64,000 bases of DNA from assembly GCA_047967505.1 (NCBI GenBank), contig CM106541.1. One strand, 5' to 3'. Each line of letters begins with the position of its first letter. The first letter of the stretch is position 1. Below the pieces are notes generated by a model. The model worked only from the letters and a program-made list of their open reading frames with translations, ran no database searches and was not told the origin of the DNA. A program made the position numbers and the translations under genes. Source of the stretch: Dipteris shenzhenensis (taxonomy: Eukaryota; Polypodiophyta; Polypodiopsida; Gleicheniales). Shown here piece by piece: positions 50,101-59,100 of the stretch.

Positions 50101-53100
50101 AAGATGTTGGATTCTCCCCTTGCATATGTGGATGTTCTTTGAGATGTTTGTGTTCTGCTCATCAATATGTTTTGAGCAATTACAAGGGATAGGGAAGGTC
50201 TTAGATATTATTGACTGAGTTATTTTCTATTTTGATGAATATTTAGGAGAGAACCTTTCTTGACGTCCTAGGTTCATCCTTGATTTCAGCTGTGGTATTC
50301 TTTTTCCAAAACCCTAAAGTGTCTAATGCAACAGGGATCTGCGATCTCAATTTGCCATCCTTCTAGCAGACATCGGCTTTATAGACTTGCTAGAGGTGAC
50401 TCATTTCTAATGTCATGTCATCCTTTACATTCCATAGTGCACATCCAATGATAACATGCTTCATATATATATATATATTTGCAAAAGATACTACGAAATG
50501 CTAAAAATATATATCTACTTGTACATTTGTATTTAACACATGGAAGTGCATTCTGTAATCTTCTTTTACAGGGCAGAAATCTGAAAACGTATAACATTGA
50601 TCAGTGGATTGATGATCCGCAAAAGAATTTCAATTGCAATGCACATCTAGCCTCTATTGTGAAGGTGTGGACTTCTGCTATTTTATTTTGCGGTCTGCTC
50701 CTGTGCTATTTTCTGTTTTGAAAATTTTCTGAAAGAGCTGCTATCATGCTGAAAGCCTGGACTGAGTGGCCAGTAACTTACAAAGAATGATGCCATTCAG
50801 GCAACTCTCTGTGCAGGGCTTTACCCAAACATTGCAAAAATGGATGAAGAAAGCATTCGATCAGGGCATGCAGGTGCACTTGGTCACAGGGCTGGTTTAG
50901 CCTCGGGTGATAAAGTATGCTGGCTAGATGGGCGACAGGAAATCTTTATTCATCCTTCATCAATAAATCACAATGTGTCTGAATTTCATCATCCTTTCCT
51001 GGTTTTCCATGAAAAGGTTAGTTCAATATTTATGCTGTTTGTTTTAAAGGCTCTATGCTGAAAGTTTAAGCTAGCATTTTCAGAATTAATGTAAAGAAGG
51101 ATTTCGATCAAACAAAGTGGTTTAGAGATGTATGTTTGTGTTTGTGAGCCCATCAGTTTACAGTTGAACTAGATTACCATATTTTATTCAAACACCTGCC
51201 CCTTCTGCACAATTGTTCATACTAAGTATATCAATACCCCATGCATTCTTACCCCCCTTGATAGCTTTGAGATCTGCAGGTTTCATGGAGTGGGGCAAGG
51301 ACTCACAGTGGTATCTTGACCGTGATCCTATTCTCCTTGCGCTGGGGTCTTGGAGACTCTAGCTATATGGTGGTTCCCCTATTAGGTTCTTGCAGTGGGA
51401 CCCAGGGGAGTGGAAATGGATTGATGAGGGGCACTGAGAAAAGAGCTTCCCCTTCTTTCGGTACACAGTTAGAAATGCCCAGAGGTTTCAACTCAGCAAA
51501 AGAGCTTGGAGGCCCTCCAGAGCGCCACATTGGGATAGTTTTCAGATTTTCGCAGTTGTGCAAAAGAACTTTTGGCGTAGGTTTTGGAAATCTCTCAAGA
51601 ATAGAAAGATCACTCTATTCTTTTGGCTTTCTATTCATGGAGGGATTGCAGTGAACCTGTGGAGATCCAGGTTCGGGGCTGACTCTGCTTGTCCTCGTTC
51701 TCACATGGCAGTTGAGTCAATACAGCATTGCCTTTGGGAGTGCAGACAGGCGAGGATGATCTGGAAAGGTGGTGTCAGGATTTTCAGCATCTTTCTTACA
51801 GCACCTTTCTATATGACGTGGGGTTCAGTGGCCTGGTTATCTCTTACTGGCCCTCAGGTGTTTTTCGAGGGACATGATCCAGATCCAGTTGTCATTGTAC
51901 GGCTACACTCAGTGGAGTCTTGTTCCCTCTAGGATATTCCCTTCACTCCTTTCCGACCTACTCATGCCTCAGTAGACACATCTTGGGAGATTTTGGCTAG
52001 CATTGTAGCTTGGCATATTTGGAGAGCCAGGTGTAAAGAGGCGATGGAGGGTGTTTAAGTTCACCCTTCCTAGGCTATGGCCAATATTTGGACCGACATA
52101 GTACACACTTTGATGGCCATTTGGGCGAGCATGCATGGATCCTCCAGAGCAGCCACTGCTATGAGAGGCTGGAGATGTCACCTTTCACCTACATCAACGC
52201 TGCCTACCTCTGCTTTTGCTAATCTGCAAGCTTGCTGGAGACCTCCCGTGACCTTTTGTGTTACTAGGAGCTCCAGACAGGCGACTGAAGTGCGGTTGGA
52301 CACAATAGCTATAGGAGGTCATTTTTTGAAGATACAAGCTACCGCCGCCTCTTTGTATGCAGATATGTCTTCTACACGTATTTCAAAGCCGTTGAGCTGC
52401 AGCATTGCCTCCTTTTCAAGGCAACCAACTTTTAAAGATTCTGAAACCGGCCTTAGACCAACAAAAGCGCGGTCATAAGCAACTATTGAGCCAATACTCA
52501 CGTCAACAATTCAGCAAGTAAACAACCAACAGAGTGGGAACTAGAATGCTAATCAGAGACACAGATTGGCCCCAAACCTTGGCAGCCCTTTTGGTATTTC
52601 TTTATTCTTTGGAGGACCCTGAAAGTGGGTTACACAATGGATACAATTCTGCTTGCATCAAGGGCATTCCATAGCCCATTAGGCATCATTAGGCCATGCA
52701 TATTCTTGCTGTGCACTGCTCTCACCAAGCATGCCAATGGGCATCCATTATTGTTCCAGATGGCTTGCACTAAGCTTCGAATTGTTCCTAGCAACCCATA
52801 CTGGGTCATACAATTCCCACTGTTGCCTGAAGTGCCCACCTGACTTCGTATTTGCCCAGAGTAGAGAAAGAAAGCATCAATGCAAAGCCGACATTAATGG
52901 GAATTGAACAAAGGGTCAAACTATCCAATGTGAGATCCCGTGCACGGCAAAGGGTTTCTAAAATCAGTTCGCAAGGAGAGTAGGCTCTATGTGACCAGCC
53001 AGCCCCTCCTGGACGACTCACAAGCAATTGACAAAGCTGGTATGATCAGCCAGCCCAAGCTCCCATGCCCAAATTGTGACCTTTATCTCGACAACCGGTG

Positions 53101-56100
53101 CTCCAACGAACAGACCTCTTTAATTGGAATCGCCTTCAGCCCAAGAGAAGACCAACAGGAGGAACATTATCAGCCCACGAGGGTCTATTCTCGGCCAAAC
53201 TCCCGTACGGATGACCACATCTCCAAGCAAATCTGCCATACTTACCGTACTTACAATGGCAAAGAATGACTACCAGCGCACATGTTCTCTCTTTACCAAA
53301 GGGAATTGGCCACCAACAGCCCATGAGCTCTTGACCAAACATGTCGCAACCTTGGCTCCTGGCAAAGACCGTAGTACGGACATCTCGTACTCCAAAATGG
53401 ATATCTTGACTAACCACCACAAGAGAGTCTTATACGGACGGGAACGTGAGCAATTGTTCACTCGCGACAAATATGCTCACAAAATCTTCTGCTCACATAT
53501 TTTTGATACTAAAAAACCAACTGTCTTTCCAGAGACATTTAAGTATTAACATGGAAGTTAGGTCGACACAAAATCAGGTATTACGAGCACCATAGATCAT
53601 GGATGATGGCAGTCTGAGAAGTCCACAAGTCCAAGAATTGCCTACAAGATGTTTATTAATAAAAAAATACGACAACACTTTGCAGCTCAGGGAAATTCCA
53701 AACTCCCGACTATCTTATCAATCTCTCTATAGCAAGCATCCGACAACTCTTTAGGCCAGTCTGATGCACTATCGTAGACCTCATTACATACTCGAACCAT
53801 TGATTGCTTGCTTGCCTTTGGATCACAGTTTTATATCTTCATCAAAGGGTAGATGATGGATGGTTGGCTTGGCATTAAAGTAGAAATAGCTTGATTTTGT
53901 GTTATCAGCATTGGAGCATGATATGGTCATCAAATATGCATAGTTGCACACCGAAACGGAAATGGCAGAAACATCAGAAACAGAGTTTCTTGGCCAAGCC
54001 AAAATGGCAAAACGAGAAACGGCAATGTGGTACAATTTATGTGTAAAAATAAATTTATAAGAAGAGGAAGGGAGAGTATGAGTATGAGTATGAGGAGGAG
54101 GAGGAGGAGGACTCAAGGAGGAGGATGGAGAGGAGGTGGAGGAGGAAGAGTATGAGGAGGAGGGAGGGAGAGTATGGGGACTCAGGAGGTTGAGGGAGAG
54201 TATGGGGAGAAAGAGGAGGGAGAGCAAGAGAATGAGGAGAGGAGTAGGAGGATGGAGAGGCTAGGGTAGGAGAGTGGAGACGGTAGGAGAGTGGAGAGGC
54301 TAGACGAGGAGGATGGAGAGGATAGGGGACTGGAGAGGCTAGAGTAGGAGAGTGGAGAGGGTAGAGGAGAATGGAGAGCTGGAGGGTGTTTTAGAAAAGC
54401 CCAAAAAAATGTATCTTTGTAAAAAAAAATTTGGAAAAAATATTTTAAACTTCAAAGAAAACAGGCAACCAAAAACGTTGTTTCGTCGTTTCGGTTTCCG
54501 TTTCAGCCGCAAGAAACAGCATTTCGTGCAACTATGCAAATATGTTAGGATCAGTGACGATGACCCTAACTCTAGGTACCCCAACTAATTTGATTGCTTC
54601 TGTTTGCAGAAGAAGGAAACCCAAGGGAAGGGGGGGGGGATCTCACTGACTATTCTGAACCGCTCTTCAATCAATGCAAGTACGCGACGATAAACCTGAG
54701 GAAGTCCAGGGAACCTGATGAAGAGGGAGGTGCCATGCCTATCCTCTTCTACTAGGTCGAAGCCCAGCGTGAAAGGAGTCAAAAAAATCTCTATTTGGTG
54801 AATCATCAACAAGGGCCTCAAGGTGAGGAGATGCCATCGGGTCGAGAAGGGGGGTTGAAATCGGGGAAGACCCCTAAGCAGTAACCTCCGAAACTGCACA
54901 AGAAGTAGCAGTGGTAGTCGCAACATGAACAAGAATGTCAGTAGCCTCAATGGGCGCATCCACGAGCAGGGGAATGTCCGTAGCCTCTATAAGAGTAGCA
55001 TTCAGAGCAATGGCCATTTGATCTATAGGTGGTGGAGGTTGGATCGAGACCACGGAGTCCATCGAAGGATAGTAGCCATTGCTAGGTGCGAAGTAAGTGT
55101 CAGAGGAGCAGTCTGTCAAGGAGGAACTATACCGGCACTATGTCGTGGAGGAGCAGTCTGAGGAGGTCGAGGAAGAGCTGCACCAGAAGGCTTTTTGGGC
55201 CTCTTCTTATTTCTAGGGCAATCCCTAGCGAAGTGCCCAAAGGTCCTATGTATCCTGCACTGGTCTTGTCTGCCCACAATGTCGAAAGAAAGAACCATCC
55301 GGGCGTTGGAGTATGATATGGTCATCAAATATGCTAGGATCATCGACGATGACCCTAACTCTAGGTACCCCGTCTAATTTGACTACATGTGCTATAGAAG
55401 AAGAAAGTCCAGGGAGGGAGGGATCTCAGTGACAATTCCGAACCGCTCTCCAATCAATGCAAGTAGGCGATGATAAACCTGAGGAAGTCTTGGGAACCTG
55501 ATGAAGAGGAAGGTTCCATGCCTATCCTCCTCTACTGGGTCAAAGCCCAGCATGAAAGGAGTCAAACAAATTCCTCCTATAGCCCACCAGCTGCAATGGG
55601 CTAGCTTTGAGCAAAGTGCTCACAGCCTCTGGATAATCAAAAACTACCTAGAAAACACCTCGTCCCAACAAATGAACATCTTTAAGTCTCTGGCTTGCAA
55701 CTTGGAAGGATGAGATCCATAGATGCATGCGAAGAGTGTAGTCAAGCTCTGAAGCTCTTTGTCCTTCTTAAGCTACTGCAACTCGTCTTTTGAAAAAGTG
55801 ACAGTTCTCACGGTAGCCGGTGGAAGCCATCAAGGAGTGGCTAGACAGGAGTCCATTCGTCAATTGAGAATGAAAAGGCCAATTCAAAAACCAAGGAGCT
55901 CCATCCGACAAACCTTTGTTGTTTTGTAGGAGGGCTAAAAAAGAAAGGTTAGCTGTTTTTTTTTCTTTTCCTCCTTTTTTAGAGGGCCCGAGGGAGAAAG
56001 GGGCTGAGAGGAGGGGAGAGGAGGGGGGCTAGGAAGCAGCCCGGGAGGGGGAGGAGGGAAGTCGGGGTAAGGGAAGGGGAGCCGGGATAAGAGGAGGGGA

Positions 56101-59100
56101 GGGGAGGCAGGGGTTGGGAGAAGGCAGGCAAGGGAGGGGGCAAGGTAGGGGGGGGTAGGGGGAGGTGAGGCGGGGGAGGATGAGGGCGGAGTGGAAGGAG
56201 CTGCAGGCTGGGGGGGAGGAGAGGGTAGGGCTGGCGAGGAAAGGGGGAGGCGAGGGGAGGGGCTGAGAGGGGGAGAGGGCTGAAAGGGGCTGAGAGGAGG
56301 GGCTGAGGAGTGGGAAGTAGGGGGAGAGGCAGGGAGGAGAAGCAGCTCTAATGATTTGGTTGATTAAAAATGTTCTTCTGCATTTTGAAAAGGCAAGGTT
56401 GGGCCTCATCTGACATAAATTGAAGAGAGAGGTAGAAACTCTATTGGGGAAATAATAATATATGAAGAGTGAGCTTGAGTCCAAGCCAAAGGTGAAGGAC
56501 GACGAGGTTGTCTGCATGGGATGTGTAGAGTCTAAAGAATCACCTTTGTAGCGCATGAGATAAAAGATCTCGATATGTCATCGTTGACATGATCTTTAGC
56601 TGCTCAACCTCAACATCAATATCATCAGGTAGGTACCAAGAACTTGGTCACTATCTTGCTCATTCTTTGATTAGCACTTTTTGAGAGATATGTTCTTGAA
56701 GTTCAAGTAGGTACTAGGAACTTGGCCACTTTCATGCAATTTCATCTACCATTAATGAGGCTTTTTACGCAAAGATAAGCTTGCTTAGCGACTTGCAACT
56801 ACGGTGAGGTAGACTTTAGTCTACGAATTTCAATAAAGATTTATATAAAGTGTATCTTTATTTCTATACTTCCCCTCCCTATTAACAATGGTGGTTTCAC
56901 TATTTTTTTATAAGCACTTTGTCAATAAGAACAAAAGTGGGATGAATGGGGCATACTATTAGGTCCTAGTGTTGTAGCCATATTTTACAACTCAACTTTG
57001 CATTTGGTTTCAAAGAGTCGATTTATCAAAGAGGTTAATGTTTGAATTGACTCATGCAAACTAGATATCTTTCTATCCAAAGACTCAACACTCTAATTAT
57101 TTGTACTCTGGATATGTTATGCCAAACATTTCTGTATCCTCCTTGTCTCCTATTGCCATAGTTTTTTCTCGACCACTATAGATACTTGTGGGGAGGAGCT
57201 AATGTCGCTGCCTAATCTTGCCTCCAGAAAAGGATCACAATTGCCCCCCTTGGAGAGCATGCTAGTCCAATGCTCCCTCTAAGTAGCTTGCTTCCCCACC
57301 TCTTCCACCCTCACTCTAGTGGAGCCAATCCATCCCCGGACCCTTAGTTAGCCTCGTCCGTCAAAGCCACCCCACATTCCCATCCCGGCCTCACCAATCC
57401 TCCTCCCTCATAGCCTTCTTTTAGGGGGGGGGCAACCTGGCACTTGGGTCTTGGAGACTCTGGTTATATGGTGGTTCTCCCATCAAGTTCTTGCGGTGGG
57501 ACCTAGGGGAGTGGGAATGGATTGATGAAGGGCACCAAGAGAAGAGCATCCCCTTCTTTCATTACACAGTCAGAAATGCCAAGAGATTTTAGCTTAGCAG
57601 TAGAGGTTGGAGGCCCTCCAGAGCTCCTCATTGGGATAGTTTTCATATTTCTACAGAGGTGTAGAAAAAATTTTGGAGGAGGCTTTGGAAATCCCTCGGA
57701 AATAGAAAGATCACTCTCTTCTTTTGGCTTTCTATTCATGGAGGGATTGCAGTAAACCTGTGGAGATCCAAGTTCGGGGCTGACCCTACTTGTCCTCAAT
57801 GCCACGCAGCAGTTGAGTTAGTTCAGCATTACCTTTGGGAGTGCAGATAGGCGAGGACGATTTGAAAGGGTGGTATCGCCAAGATTCTTTTCATATTTCA
57901 TAAAACACCCTTCTTCATGACCTAGGGATCAGTGGCATGGTTATCTGTTACTGGCCCTCAGGTGTTTTTCAAGGGACATGACTCAAACTCATCCTTCATT
58001 ATACGACGACACTATGTGGAGTCATGTTGTCTCTAGGATGTTCCTTTCACTTCTTTCAGAGCTGCTCATCCTTGGTAGACACAGCTTGGGAGATTCTGGC
58101 TAGCATTGCTAGCTTAGTATATTTGGAGGGCCAGATGTACGAAGGCAATGGAGGGTTCACAGGTTCACCCTTCCCTGTCTATGGCCAATATACGGACTAA
58201 TACTACACACATGCTGATGGCCATCTAGGCGAGCATGTAGGGATTGTCTATAGCAGCTACAACCAGGAGAGAGATTTTTTTCAGAGTTTGTAGAGGATAT
58301 CCGTTCTTCTCTGAGTCTTCTTCAAGGTTCAGGTGGCATTTTCAGCCTCCACCTTGGACTTTTGTTAGCTCTTTTTGAGCTGTTTTTTCTTTCATGCATG
58401 TCATGATGTACTCCTGCATTTGAGCTTGCTCTTGCGGCTTTCATTCATACTTAATGAAGTAATCTTTTTGGGGGACCCCCCCCCCCCCCCCACTAAAACC
58501 CTCTTTTTTTAAACCTTCTTCTATTGGTTTGATGCCTCAATTTGACCCAAGTTAGCCTCTCATGAAGGTTTAGAACTTGGACCCATGAAACTATGTGAGT
58601 GAGAGGGATTGTAGTGAATGAGTGGAGGGCCAAGTTCGGGGCAGATTCCACATGTATCCGTTGCCGTTTTGTTGGGGAGTTTATTCAGCATGGCTTATGG
58701 GACTACAGACATGCGAGGATCATCTCAAAAGGTATAGCTAGATTATTGTTACCTTCATGCATTTCCCTTTCTTTATGACATAAGGCTCGGTAGCTTGGCT
58801 TTCTCTTTTTGGGCCTCAGGTGTTTTATGAGAGACATAAGTCGTCCCATGCTCTTATGATTCAATGACATTTGGTTGAGTCATGTTCACTGCCTGGCTGT
58901 CTGTATAGACCTATGCATGCCTTTGTAGACACTTCATGGGAGATTTTGGCGAGCATAGCAGCGTGACACATTTGGAGGTCCATATGTATAGAGACTTGGA
59001 TGGTTCCCAGTTCCACCCTCCACACCCATTGGCCAATATTTGGATAGATACGGTATGCACCTTGAGGGCCGTTTGGGGGAGTATGGAGGGATCTTCACGG

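Larger units (their letters stand above)
53823..55730 (-). mobile_element. LINE-D: L1-type ORF1 region in partial tandem duplication
   Basis: On the - strand two copies of a DUF4283-like segment occur: FDPVEEDRHGTFLFIRFPRL-type reading at about 55590-55440 and FDLVEEDRHGTSLFIRFPGL at about 54770-54690. Both continue with VRVIV.DP. After the first comes a zinc-knuckle phrase QCRIHRTFGHFARDCPRNKK (about 55260-55200). This is the layout of plant L1 ORF1 proteins. The second copy is interrupted by the MITE at 53939-54536. All frames are broken. Confidence 0.65.

Noticed and set aside
53823-54227. 134-codon - strand frame with poly-Ser and poly-Pro-His
   Set aside because: It spans the border of the MITE and its polypurine core; compositional only.
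56029-56556. 175-codon Pro/Ser/Leu-rich - strand frame
   Set aside because: Mirror of the (GGGGA)n tract; low complexity, no conserved residues.
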